This document shows, one piece after another, positions 43,143 to 54,430 of a DNA stretch of 64,000 nucleotides (the stretch's first letter is position 1; each line of letters opens with the position of its first letter). Position numbers and translations under genes: made by a program. Origin of the DNA: Pratylenchus scribneri (taxonomy: Eukaryota > Nematoda > Chromadorea > Rhabditida > Pratylenchidae); contig JAQSEB010000021.1 of assembly GCA_030063045.1 (NCBI GenBank), positions 2,046,001 through 2,110,000 on the forward strand. The letters are read 5' to 3'. The notes under the pieces were generated by a model. The model had not been told where the DNA came from. It did no database searches and was given only the letters and a program-made list of their open reading frames with translations.

Positions 43143-44276
43143 ATGGCAAAAAATGACAAAAATTTTGTTATCCTTTTCACTATTTATTCATTTATATTTA
43201 TGCAAATCCATTGCATGCGAATAAAATGTGGTCATTGCAAACAGTATATTGAAGTTGGCGGAACAAGAGAGGAAATTGAGAGAATTATGGCCTCCCATCG
43301 TTCTACTTGTTCTGGGGTCTGATCTTCGTCTCTTGGTTAAGCAAACCATGGTTAACGCCTTAACCATAGTTTATTTAACCGCGGTTAAAAATCAACTAAA
43401 ACTTTGATTTTCGTCTTTAACCAGAGTTTGCTAAACCATGGTTAAATAAACCACGATTTTACAAGGGAAATAAAGGAGAAATTAAAAAAATTTATTTTGC
43501 TTTATTATTTTTATTTATGCATGCTTAAAATTAAAAATAAATAATAAATAAGCATTCTTATGCATAATAAAAATTATTTTATCTTATTTTCGAGAAAAAA
43601 AATTTTCGACAAAAGTGAAGGGTCCCCCCTTTGGGTCTAAAAATTTTAAATTTTTTTCCGAGTTAATTTATATACCATTCAATGCGTCTCGATGAGCCAA
43701 ACACGAAAATATAATTTATATTGTATAAAACTTAAAAATAAAAAAGTTATGGCCAAAAAAGTCCGTTAACTAAGCCATAGAGCTTGGTTAAAATATAAAG
43801 GGGGATTCTAAACTACGGTTAAACGAAAATCAAAATTTAGCATAAACCTTGGTTAACAGACATAAACTATGGTTAAATTGAGCGTTAACCGCAGTTAAAA
43901 AAACCATGGTTAACTCTTAACTGGGAAAGACGAAAATCACTTTTTCCAAATCTTAACCATAGTTAGCGTTTTTAACTGTGGTTTAGCCCTTAACCAAGAG
44001 ACGAAGATCAGACCCCTGGAGTGCCTGGAAGCCATCGCGATCAGGGAAGCGTGGAGGATCCACCGACAGTTTGATTTTTTTATTCAATAAATTTATTATT
44101 ATATTCCTTTTGGTATATAACGTTTTTTTAAATAAATATTTTTAAAAACAATTATTAGAGAAAATTTTCAGCCAAAGAAAGGCAATCGTAATGCTGGATC
44201 TGGATCAAGTTCCAAAGGTACTAGGAATTCGGGCGGCTCAAAAAATGGCAACAGAAAAGGGCAGAAAGGCAAATAG
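43143..44276 (+). CDS. small secreted protein, exon interrupted by an inverted-repeat element that may act as an intron
   Basis: ATG at 43143 opens MAKNDKNFVILFTIYSFIFM..., a signal peptide, followed by KCGHCKQYIEVGGTREEIER and CSG. The frame then runs into TGA at 43320. If 43317-44011 is spliced out (GT...AG), TGT TCT GGG continues in frame into ACC CCT GGA GTG CCT GGA (44012-44068). After a second intron with TTTCAG acceptor, 44172-44276 adds a Gly/Ser/Asn/Lys-rich tail (GSGSSSKGTRNSGGSKNGNR) and stop: 111 residues in all. Without splicing the product is 59 residues. The Cys-X-X-Cys and the basic low-complexity tail suggest a small extracellular protein, perhaps an effector; that is inference. 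No family recognised. Confidence 0.6.
43314..44016. mobile_element. 703-bp inverted-repeat element, candidate introner
   Basis: GGGGTCTGATCTTCGTCTCT at 43314 is exactly inverted at 43997-44016. Both arms carry phrases of GGTTAA: TTGGTTAAG, AAACCATGGTTAA, CTTAACCATAGTT. The host exon resumes with the same frame on the far side. Because the ends are inverted, GT of GGGGTCTGATC and AG of GATCAGACCCC lie symmetrically inside the termini, where splicing could use them. The centre holds AAGGGTCCCCCCTTTGGG and simple A+T sequence, with no transposase. Confidence 0.75.
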
Positions 44277-45068
44277 TAATGGTGTGAACATAAATGGATG
44301 AAGATAACATTGAGGACGATTTTTTATTTCTATGGGGCAAAATGGCATTATTTTTTTTATTCTGAGTAAGAAATATGGAATTATTACATTTTTAATTGTG
44401 AAAAATGTAATCATTTTTGTTAAATTTTTGTTAATTATTTAATTTTCGAATAAATATCTTAAATGTTGTTATTTGATATGTTGGAAAATGATGAGGCATT
44501 TTTTAATAAATTTTATTTTTATTTGATTTATTGTTAATGAATTATTTGAATGTTGATTTGATTAAAGCAAAAAATGAATGATGCTTAGATAATTTAATTT
44601 TATTCCAAATTTTATGAAGTAAATGATTCATCCATCTATTCATTGCTCTCAATATAATTAAATATTTAGGGTAAAAAACATTTTATTTTCTATGGAATAT
44701 TATTCATTTTGTATTGCTTAAATAATATTATAAAATTTATTATTAAAAAGATAGAAATAAATTTAATGATCATCAATTGATATAAAAAGAAAATTTGTGT
44801 TGAAAAAAAATTTTAATTCAAGACAAATTATGTTAATCAATTGAATAATTAAATTTGAATAAAACGCGCAATTGCTCTAAAACGGCAATTATTAAGAGCA
44901 GAGAAGATTTATCTTTTTATGAAAAGTATATATTAATATGGTCAAAAATGATTAAATTTAAGTGAATGTTTAAAATGAAAAGAAAATATAAATGTGAATA
45001 AAGAACGAAATTATAAGTATTGGATCCATCTTCATTTATTGACTTTATCTTCTTCATCTCAAAAATTT
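44277..45068. other. intergenic, no feature seen
   Basis: 3' flank of the small secreted-protein gene and of SPRY copy 5, which ends at 45069 on the other strand; the two genes converge here. A+T-rich, no frame. Confidence 0.5.
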
Positions 45069-46110
45069 TTATTCAAGGACACGTCCAAATTCCTTGAATT
45101 GCCATTCTTCTTTGCCAAAGTTTGCGCGGATTGATTCGCCAGCAATGGTCCAATTGACAGCTGGAAAAAGCTGAAGTTTTGCAAATTTTGGCGGCAAAGC
45201 ATATTTCCCTGAATATAAATTATTAATTACAAAAATATTTTTTAACCATTTCATTATTTAAATTTTCTATTTTTTATAACATTTTACCTAGCAATTTTCC
45301 ATTCCAAGTAGCAAAACATTCATTTTTTGAATTTGGTTGATTGATTATGCCAAAGCCAACAAAATCCCCTTTCTTGAAAAAGTAATCATAATCATCAATT
45401 TTATTTTCGAAATAGGTTTCAGATCCAGCAATAAACATTCGCTCTTTTCCATAAATTCCAATTGAATTTGAATTTCTTTCCCATCCAAGCCATTCGTCTT
45501 CCAATGCAAATTGAGGGTCACAAAATCCAATTACAATGCCGCCATTTCTGAATAATGGAGAAATTATTATTCACTTGGAATTATCATTAATAATTTAATT
45601 TCGCTTAAGAAATTTGTTTTTTTCTAAACTATAAATTTTTAATATATCATTTTTAAATAAAATATAAAAACAATTAATTACCTAATTTTATTTTCAATTT
45701 CAAAATAGGAGACAATTATTTTTCTATTCATAATCTCCAAATTTAATGAAGGAATTGGCAAAACAGCACGAATAATATTCCGTCCTATAAATAATTAATA
45801 ATTAAAATTTTCCATGGTATAATTTTACCATAATTTGGTCCAGTATGCTTGGCTGCATATCCATCTTCGAGAATTTCCAACTTTGGCCCACAATCCTCTT
45901 CATTCAATTTATTGTCCTTCATTGCCTGAAATTCATTATTTTTAAATTTTTATTGAAATATTCTACCATTTTAATGCCATTTATCATTTTTAGAACATTT
46001 CTGGCTAAAAGTGCATTTGTCATTTTGGCCAGAAGCCCAAAAGCATTTTCCAATGGCAATGAGCCAAATAATTCATTCATCAATTCAGCTGGCATTCCTT
46101 TTGGACTCAT
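45069..46110 (-). CDS. SPRY protein (copy 5), short N-terminus
   Basis: Five exons in phase, all GT-AG: 45967-46110, 45829-45925, 45682-45784, 45288-45547, 45069-45208; 247 residues. It begins MSPKGMPAELMNELFGSLPL, so it lacks the coiled-coil exon of copies 4 and 6 and starts directly at the F-box-like helix. The SPRY part has DCGPKL, IIRAVLPIP, GIVIGFCDPQ, GDFVGFGIINQPNS, WNGKLLGK, LFPAVNWT and IRANFGKEEWQF. The exon 4 insert (YFENKIDDYDYFFKK) is seven residues longer than in other copies. It is divergent to copy 6, sharing the 950-base region between their starts. Confidence 0.8.
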
Positions 46111-47061
46111 TTTTTGAAGTTTTGGAAGAAAAATTGAAAGAATAATATTTTGAAATATGAAATTCTCTAATATAATAGAATTATAAATATAAATGGATAT
46201 CCCACTATAGTGATCTAATTTTATATTTAAGGTTAAGAGAGCCGAGTATTTTCAATACATTTCAAAAATTTGACGGAAATTGTGCATAATGAAATGGGAA
46301 AAGGTCAAAATTTAAGAAAGATTCATTGAAAATTCTAAAATTATTTTTATACTTGGTTAATTTTTTTAGTAGGCAATGGCAACAATTTATAATTAAGTTC
46401 ATTGGGAAAGCAAATATCATAAAGAGACATCAAATGGGGATTAAAATTGAGAGGGAATTGTCTTGGCTCTTGGGAAAATTGAAAATTTACTTTGACAAAT
46501 TTTCTGAAAATATTTCTCAATTGTGGCAGCGAGGATTGAATGGTGAACTTTTTTGTTCTTTCTGATTGATGAATGCAAAATGAAAATGGTAAAATAAAAT
46601 TTTAAGATGGGAATGGAATGGACAAAAAGAATGGAATGAACAAAGGAATCATTTTTGCCATTTTCCCATATTCAATTCAATGTTTGATAGTTGATTTGCT
46701 GTCTATCTACTACTTTCTTTGTTTCCTTTGTGTTTTTGTCTCCAATTGTATGTATCATTAATAAATTGTCCTTTTTCTCATAGATGAGTCACAGATTCAA
46801 TTCAAAATATGAGCCATTCTTATTTCCTATTCTTTCTCAACTATTATTTTTTCAAAAATATCATTCCATTTGGAATAAAACCCAATGACAAATAAATTAA
46901 TCAGCCGCAGAAATTTTTATTGCATTCCATCATCCTTTCCACATTCCTCCATCATTTCTAAATTTTTTAATTATTTTTATAAAATAATTTCGCATTAATT
47001 ATCCTCAAATAGAATAGTTAATTAAGCAAATTTGAAAAAAATATTTCAATAAAAATTCAAA
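46111..47061. promoter_or_regulatory. divergent upstream region of SPRY copies 5 and 6
   Basis: No gene. The right part is homologous to the 5' flank of copy 4 and, inverted, of copy 1, including GATGAGTCACAGATTCAATT and the block before the ATG. Conservation over about 600 bases marks it as the likely promoter region carried with each duplicate. Confidence 0.5.
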
Positions 47062-48457
47062 ATGAATCAACAAAATGTTGAACAACAAATGAAAGAATGG
47101 AATGAGATTAGCAAAATGAAGAAGGAAATGGCTGAAAATGAGTACAAAATGAAAGAAGAAATGGCTGCAAAAAAGCGTAAAATGAATGACGAAATTGTCG
47201 AGAAGGAAAATAAAATGATGGGTGAAATTAAGAAAGGAATGATGAAAAACATTGAGGAAATTGCTTTGTTGAAAAAAGAGAATTTAGCATTGAAAATGAA
47301 AATGTCAAAAACGGAGGCTCTTTTGAAAGCAGTTAATCTTATAAAATATTCCATCAAAATTTCATTTGGCATTTTTAAAGGGGAATTTGTCAATTAATTG
47401 GCCAGCAGGATTGCCATCCGAATTGGTGAATGAATTATTCGGTTCATTGCCATTGAAAAATGCTTTTGGTCTTCTGGTCAAAATGCCAAATGGCCTTTTG
47501 GCCGGAAATGTTCAGAAAATGATTAATGACATTAAAATGGTAGAATATTTATAGAAAATTAAATAATAGTGACTTTTTAAGGCAATGAAGGAGAACAAAT
47601 TGAATGTGGCGGATTGTGGATCAAATTTGGCCATTACTGAGGGAGGATTAGTTGCGAAGCATTCCGGCCCAACTGGTAAAAATAAAATCGTCTTATTTCT
47701 TATGTATTTAATTATTATTTTTAGAAAGTAATTCTGTTCGAGCTATTTTACCAATTCCAACTTTCACTTTGAATTTGAATGCAATCAATAAACCAACAAT
47801 TGTATTCTTCTTTGAAATGGAAATTCTCGCCATTAATGGGTAATTAATTTGGTTATACATTTTTATTTAGAAATTATAAATTTTACAAAATTTGTTTTCT
47901 TAAAAATAAAGAACAAGCTTAAAATTATTTTTATCATTTTCAAACGAAATAAATTCATTTATCAAAATTCTAATTGATCAATAATTTATTCATTATACAG
48001 GGTTAGTGTTGGCATTGGATTTTGTGATCAACAATTTCCATTGCAAGGCAAAGGAATTGGACAAGAGTACAATTCAATTGGAATTTATAGCAAAAATGGA
48101 ATTTGGATTGATGGATCTTGGACAAAAATTGGAAATGACTCTGAAGAATTCATCAAAGGAGATTTTGTTGGCCTCGGAATAATCCATCGTTCAAATTCCA
48201 AAATGGAATGTTTTACTACTTGGAATGGCCAATTGTTAGGTAAAATAATTGAAATTTAATAAAATATTTAAATCAAATAAAAAAATATAACAGTGTTTTC
48301 TATAAATTAAAATTCAGGGAAGACCGAATTGCCATCAAAATTCATCACAATGCAATTGTTCCCCGCTGTCAATTTATTCTATCCTGGTGATTCGATCCGA
48401 GCAAATTTTATGAAGGAATCGTGGCAATTCAAGGAATTTGGATGTGTCCTTGAATAA
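47062..48457 (+). CDS. SPRY protein (copy 6): coiled coil, F-box-like helix, SPRY domain
   Basis: Six exons: 47062-47331, 47381-47539, 47582-47675, 47725-47839, 48001-48239, 48318-48457; 338 residues. It is the near twin of copy 4: introns, exon sizes from exon 2 on and flanks agree, with scattered substitutions. The coiled coil is ten residues longer (an extra NEYKMKEEM unit), the F-box-like helix reads LVNELFGSLPLKNAFGLL, and SPRY ends CVLE-stop. Near-identical introns point to a recent duplication or to gene conversion. Role as for copy 4. Confidence 0.82.
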
Positions 48458-49512
48458 AAAAATTGGCAAATGATAGCTAGGAAAGAAAAATAAGAAGGAT
48501 GGATCAATCAATTTAATTTAATTCCCATACCATTATTTATTTAATTTATTTGATTTAATTTTTGAAGAAATTCACTTATTTCATTTTTGATTTATTTGAA
48601 TATTTCAATTTCGGATAAAAATAAATACATAAATGTTTACTGCTTTCATTTAATGAACATTGGGGCCTTTAGTAACAAATAAAGAACAATTAAACTCTTT
48701 GCTATTTTAAATTTCTTTGATTATATTCTATAAAAAATATATTGCTGAATGGAATTTTTTGATTTGATTTGGTAAGATTCTAAATTAAATATTTCTGAGC
48801 CAAAAGATCACCAAATTAATTCAAATGTTTTGCCGATGGCAATTTTCCCAAACATTGCAATCAAATTCAAACAGACAATTGAGAATAAAAGCGGATTGAT
48901 GAATTTTGTCTCATTCTCCAAATTTTAGAAAAATTCCCTATTATAAAATGCTCATTATGATTTTTTGATTGGCTGGGAAATTCCCAATAGGCAAAACAAT
49001 TTTTTTATATCATTCACTTGGGCAAAATTCAGTGAAGGGATTTTAGAATTGCCTCCTTCCAAATTTCCTCCATTGTTGATTTTCATTCATTGGAATGTAA
49101 ATATTAATAAATGCCATTTTTCCCCATGACAAAATTGAGAGATTCTTCTTTTTTGATTTATGAGTACAAAGTTCAATAAAATTCATAATTGAATAATTAC
49201 ATTTGATTAGAATACAAAGGCTCCAATGGTCTTTAAATAAGAGCAGAGAGTTATTGTTTAATGTTAATTCCAAAATGATTTATTTTTAAATCAAATACAA
49301 TGAATAGATGCAATTTAGATGAAAGTTCAAAAAAGATATTAAATGTAAATTAGAATAAAGTATGAAATTAAATAAATGGATCCATCTTCTTTTTTTGATG
49401 TCGAATTGGATGATCATTCAAAGAAGGAATAAATTAAATGATAAAATTTATTGGAATTAAATTATTGGTCCATAATCATTTTTTGTTTTCCTTGACATAG
49501 TTGCCAAATTCT
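48458..49512. other. 3' flank shared with 38643-39840
   Basis: The region between the convergent SPRY copies 6 and 7 is a copy of that after copy 4. It carries no gene. A minus-strand open frame at 49043-49273 is not supported. Confidence 0.5.
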
Positions 49513-50608
49513 TCATTCGAGGAGACGTCCGAATTCCTTGAATTTCCATGATTCTTTCATGAAATTTGCTCGGACTGAATCGCCAGCACAGTATAAATCG
49601 ACAGCGGGGAACAATTGGATTGTGGTGAATTTTGACGGCAATTCTGTCTTTCCTGAATTTGAATTAATTTATTGAAAACTCTGTTATATTTTTTTAACTG
49701 ATTTAAATATTTTATTAAATTTCAATTATTTTACCCAACAATTTGCCATTCCAAGTGGCTAAACATTCTATTTTGGAATTTGGTTGGAGGATTATTCCGA
49801 GGCCAATAAAATCCCCTTTCTTGAATTCTCCACGATCATTTCCATTTTTTGTCCAGAATCCATCAATCAACATTCCATTTTTGTGCCAAATTCCAATTGA
49901 ATTTGTATTTTCTTGTCCAAGATAGTCTTCCAATGGAAATTTTTGATCACAAAATCCAATGCCAATGCCTGGCCTGAATAATGAATAAATTATTAGTCAA
50001 TAAAAATTTTGATAAATGAATTTATTTCGTTTGAAAAATGTAAAAAAAATTTTTGGCTTGCTCTAAATTTTTAAGAAACAAATTTTATAAAATTTATAAT
50101 TTTCAAATAAAAATGTTAAACCAGAGAAATTAGTCAGTTTTGTCGAGATGTAAAAATAAATTAATTTACTAATTTGATTTGTTGAGAATTTCCATTTCAA
50201 AGTAGAATAGAATTGTTGGCTTATTGATTGCATTCAAAATGAAATTTAGAATTGGCAAAATAGTTCGAACTGAATTGTGTCCTAAAAATACTAATTAAAT
50301 GCATAAAAAAAAAGATTTTATTTTTACCATTTGGACCAGAATGCTTTGCGAGCAATCCATCCTCAGAAATGGTCAATTTTGGCCCACAATCTGCCTCATT
50401 TAATTTGTTCTCCTTCATTACCTTTAAAATTCATAATTAATTTAATTTTCTTTAAATATTCAACTTCTTTAATGCCATTGAACATTTTTTGAACATTTCT
50501 GGCCAAAAGGCCATTTCGCATTTTGGCCAGAAGACCAAAAGCATTTTCCAATGGCAATGAGCCAAACAATTCATTCAATAATTCAACTGGCATTCGTTTT
50601 GAATTCAT
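49513..50608 (-). CDS. SPRY protein (copy 7), short N-terminus
   Basis: Five exons in phase: 50465-50608, 50328-50421, 50170-50281, 49735-49973, 49513-49652; 242 residues. It starts MNSKRMPVELLNELFGSLPL like copy 5 and lacks the coiled coil. The SPRY segments include DCGPKLTI, SVRTILPI, GIGIGFCDQ, GDFIGLGIILQPNSK, WNGKLLGK, LFPAVDLY and VRANFMKESW. It stands tail to tail with copy 6. Its counterpart in the other duplicate is the solo exon at 39841-39980. Confidence 0.8.
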
Positions 50609-51460
50609 TTTTTGTAGATTTGGAAGATAATTTGGTAGAAATAATTGTTTTGAAATATAAATATCTGTAATTATTATGGAATGATAAATGTAAATTGAAT
50701 ATCATATTCTCAAGATTGGATTTTTATCTTTTATGAAAAATCAAGAGAGCTTGATACTTTCTATACAAAGTATAAACTAATAATTTGACTGAAATTTGAT
50801 GCAATGAGGAAAAAAGTCAAACATTAAGCAAAATTTATAGTAAATTCATAGATTATTTTTTTTTATTTAAGAAGGCATTTATATGCACAACCAATAAAAA
50901 TGAGTATAGCGGGAAAGCCAAACATCAACATCACAAAGAAGTATCAAATGGGGAATGGGGATTAAAATAGGGATGGAATTGTCTTGGGAAAATTGAAAAT
51001 TACCTTTGTCAAATTTTCAGAAAATATTTTTTAATGGCGGAAACAATGGTGAACTTTTTGTAATTTTTGATTGATGAATGCAAATATAATGATGAAATAA
51101 AATTTGAATAAATCTGAGGGTGGAATGGAAAATGGACGCAAAAAATTGAATGAGCAAAGAAATGAAAAAAATGGGGGCATTTTTGCTAATTTCCCATATT
51201 CAATGTTGGGTGTATTTCCAAATCTCTTTTGAATGTGTTCTTTTTTGTTGTTAACTGACCAGGAAATATTCGCTGATGAATCATAATGAATGTTCACAGA
51301 TTATTTTCAAAATTTGTAAATCTTATTTTCCGAATCTATCTAAACCATTTATTATTCCTTCTTTCTTTAAAAATAATACATTCACATTGGATATGGACTA
51401 GAGAGATCCATTGGTAAATAAATTAACGAAAAGTTGATGAAATTTATACTCATCAGCTGC
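50609..51460. promoter_or_regulatory. SPRY-type 5' flank in plus orientation with no gene behind it
   Basis: From about 50880 the sequence (GGGAAAGCCAAACATCAACA, CAAATGGGGAATGGGGATTA, GGAATTGTCTTGGGAAAATT, then TTCACAGATTATTTTCAAAA) matches the region before copies 4 and 6. The expected coiled-coil exon about 700 bases on is absent. It is the divergent partner position of copy 7, as copy 6 is to copy 5. Confidence 0.5.
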
Positions 51461-51774
51461 TTTGAAATCCGCTCCATTTTATATAAATGAAATTGATGTT
51501 TTTTACATTTTATTTATTTTAGGATGTAGATGTTTTCTTCATAAAAATAAAACTTTTGTAGATACCACATCAATTTGGATATGCCTATGATTAAATGAAT
51601 TGTTAACGAACCCATTTATCCCATCTAGCTCTAGCAGATGTGAATGTGAACAATTTCACAATAACCCATTTTACTATTTACTATCTTATTAAGATCATCC
51701 ATTCCTCCCAACCCTATTTCTTCATTAGCGCCTCTCTCTCTTTTTGCCTTTACTAAAACATATAAACATATTAG

Positions 51775-51960
51775 ACGGGGATCAAACCGGAAAAAGCCTA
51801 ATTAGGGGCTAGGGATTAGGATTAGGGGTTCGGAGCATAGGATTCTCGCGAAGCCGGAAGCATAACAGACTAAAACACGACAAGCGCCCATCTATTTCTG
51901 GGCTTAATCCTGCTTAATCCCCCTATATCCATCTAAAGCCCCTTATTATTTTCCACTTTT
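51775..51960. mobile_element. fragment of the GGATTAAG/GGGGCTAGGG element family
   Basis: TTAGGGGCTAGGGATTAGG, GGTTCGGAGCATAGGATTCT and CTTAATCCCCCTATATCC match the cores of the elements at 40301-40940 and 55092-55855. Ends are missing. Confidence 0.55.
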
Positions 51961-52125
51961 TCTGCAAAAAAAATATTTTCCATTAATAATTAATAAATAT
52001 TTTCTTCGATTTCCAATTAAAAAATTAAATTAGTAACCATTTTCTTCGAATTTCCAATTAAATATTTAATTGTGACCAAAATGCCGATTTTTATTAGAGA
52101 TTAGTTATAGATGTTTCAACTTTTC

Positions 52126-52204
52126 TAAACTTTCAGGAAAAATTGAAATTTATTCAATTTTACCTAGGAAATTTCAATTTTTCCTGACTTTTAGGAAAAG
52201 GAAT
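52126..52204. mobile_element. short hairpin element
   Basis: CTTTCAGGAAAAATTGAAAT faces AATTTCAATTTTTCCTGACT at about 24 bp. The phrase is close to the AGGAAAAGTTGAAATT ends of the element at 25342. Confidence 0.5.
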
Positions 52205-52212
52205 GGATCAAG

Positions 52213-52565
52213 CTGAGAAATTAATTCAAATTATGAAAATCAATTAATTAACTAGGGATTTTTTATTTTTACATAAAAATTTCAAATTAAAAAAATTATT
52301 GGTTCAAATGCTTTTGCAGAATTTTAATATACAATAGAACATATAATATCATTTAATTAAAAAAATGAATTAAGTTTATAAAAGAAACGACCAAGCTGAG
52401 AAATTGACTCAAATTAGGAAAATCAATTAATTAACTAGGGATTTTTTTATTTTTACATAAAAAGTTCAAATTAAAAAAATTATTGGTTCAAATGCTTATG
52501 CAGAAATTGAATACACAATAGAACATATTATATCATTCAATTAAAAAAAAGAAATAAATTTATAA
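52213..52565. repeat. direct duplication of a 177-bp segment
   Basis: The block starting CTGAGAAATTAATTCAAATT is repeated from about 52394 (CTGAGAAATTGACTCAAATT), both containing AATCAATTAATTAACTAGGG, TTGGTTCAAATGCTT and AATAGAACATAT. No gene is in or near it. Confidence 0.8.
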
Positions 52566-53510
52566 TCATTTGAAAGCTTTCATTCATGCGGAGTGCCCTT
52601 TCTCCCGGCCTAAAACAACAAATCGAAAGGAAATAAGTTTTACTTGCACAAATTGAAAAAGTTCAATTTTATAAACCGGTTTTTAACTAATATTTCGAAA
52701 CCGGAAAGGTTTTTGGGGGAAGACGGTTTTTTTAATATATACCATTGAAATAAGAAACTTTTAATCTTTAAACTCGCATAGACACTATTGGCCGTGAATG
52801 ACACTAACCACACTAGGAAATTGACCCTCTTTTTGAAATTTTTAACTTTCATTTGCTTCCCAAGCTGAAATATCTCTCCTCTGCTGGAGCCATTTTGGTT
52901 GAAATTTTCTTTAGTCGATGCCATTTTTGTTGAAATTTTTTCCCAATATATAATCTTAAAAAAAATTTCTAATTAACCTAGGCTCTTAAAAAATAATAAT
53001 AATGGCTTTTTATTTATCAAACACAGATAAGAAAAATATTCAATGATTATAAAAGTGCAAATTTGACGTCATAACTCATAATAAACCTCCTATTATTTGG
53101 TATTGTTCATAACTCATAAGAGAACTTTTTTTTTAAAATTTAATTAATTCTCAATTCTTATGCAACGCTCATTTTTACCGGATTTTTGCCATTTTTTTTT
53201 GGTTCCATTTGCCGGATTTTTTGTAATTTTAAAGATGGTAACCATGTCCAACATGTCATTTAAAAACAAATAAAATAATTAAAAAGATTTTAGTAAAGAA
53301 AAAGATTTATTCTTTGCTATTTTGAGAATTTTTTTAAATTTGATAAAGCAAATTCCAAAAAATTTACAATATGCCAAATGCGTACGGGACGGGTAGTATC
53401 CTCGGATAATTTTCGAAAATTGCCTAGCCGTCCCTTATCCGTGCCTTGATTATCCGAACAATCCATTATCCGTGATTATCCGAGCACGGAAATAAACCCT
53501 ACTTCAAATC
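52566..53510. other. intergenic, repeat-like stretch near 53390-53500
   Basis: GTACGGGACGGGTAGTATCC and TTATCCGTGATTATCCGAGC are variants of one phrase and look like a transposon end. A minus-strand frame at 52640-52924 is not convincing. Confidence 0.4.
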
Positions 53511-53810
53511 CTTGGATGGCTATTTTCGATCCTCTCTTACCTCTGTTATTATCCTCATTTTATTCATTCAATCCCTTATGAATTTGTTTACATCCAATAT
53601 TTTCCGGATGCGCTTTTTGTATAATGATCGGATCGCCTAAATAAAAATGTAGTTTGAATAAGAAAAAAACATATCCGCCCTAAGCCTCTATCCATTTTCC
53701 AAATCCATTGTTCTATTTCATAAAAAAATCTTTAAATAATTCTTCAATAAATTCATTAAGGCATTATTGCACGTCAATTCCGTGCAATTCCAACCCCCAT
53801 CCCCCGTACT
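53510..53810. promoter_or_regulatory. second copy of the promoter-like block of the gene at 54431
   Basis: This block and 54170-54430 share GGATG.C.ATTTTCG, GATGCGCTTTTTGTATAATG, CGCCTAAATAAAAA.TGTAG and TTTGAATAAG.AAAA.CATA. The duplicated block is not followed by a coding exon; an inverted-repeat element lies between the two copies. Confidence 0.6.
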
Positions 53811-53811
53811 G

Positions 53812-54130
53812 CGACACTTGCAGATGAAACGGTCTGGAGCCGAAGGTGGTAAAGCTATTCTGGAATTTTATTAGGCATAAAATTAGCTACAAAATGACAT
53901 CAAAAGCATTGGCCAATATTGAGTATTCACCGATTTATGGTCAAAAAACCGTTGATTTAATTAAAGTGGCGATTTTGACGGTTTTTTGGCCATAACTCGG
54001 TGAATACTCAAAATTTGCCAAACCTTTTGATGTCATTTTGTAGCTAATTTTATGCTTAATAATATTCTATAAACAATACCATTCCAACTTTACCACCTTC
54101 GGCTCCAGGCCTTTTCGTCCGCAAGTGTCG
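53812..54130. mobile_element. 319-bp palindromic element between two promoter copies
   Basis: CGACACTTGCAGATGAAACG is matched inverted by CGTCCGCAAGTGTCG, and GAGCCGAAGGTGGTAAAG by CTTTACCACCTTCGGCTC. Arms run nearly to the centre (AAAACCGTTG/GACGGTTTTTT). CCAACCCCCATCCCC flanks both sides. Confidence 0.8.
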
Positions 54131-54430
54131 ACCAACCCCCATCCCCACTTCCTTCCCTATTTTAAATTCATGGATGTCCATTTTCGCTCTCCTCTTTATT
54201 ATTATTATCCCCTTTTTCCTCATTCATTCCCTCATGATTTGATGCGCTTTTTGTATAATGATCGAATCGCCTAAATAAAAAATGTAGTTTGAATAAGCAA
54301 AAACATATCCGCCAAATTTCCCTTAAAGCCTTTTTATCCATTTTCCCTATTTCATACCTCTATATTTCTTATAAAAATCCTAAACTAAATTTATATCTTT
54401 AATAAATCCATTAAAATATATTCCAAAATA

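Noticed and set aside
37274..50608. SPRY proteins as secreted SPRYSEC effectors
   Set aside because: None of the copies has a signal peptide; they start with a coiled coil or directly with the F-box-like helix, so an intracellular role is more likely.
52640..52924. 94-residue minus-strand frame starting MASTKENFNQNG
   Set aside because: No splice context, no family and no repeat of the sequence elsewhere in the window. Possible but not supportable.
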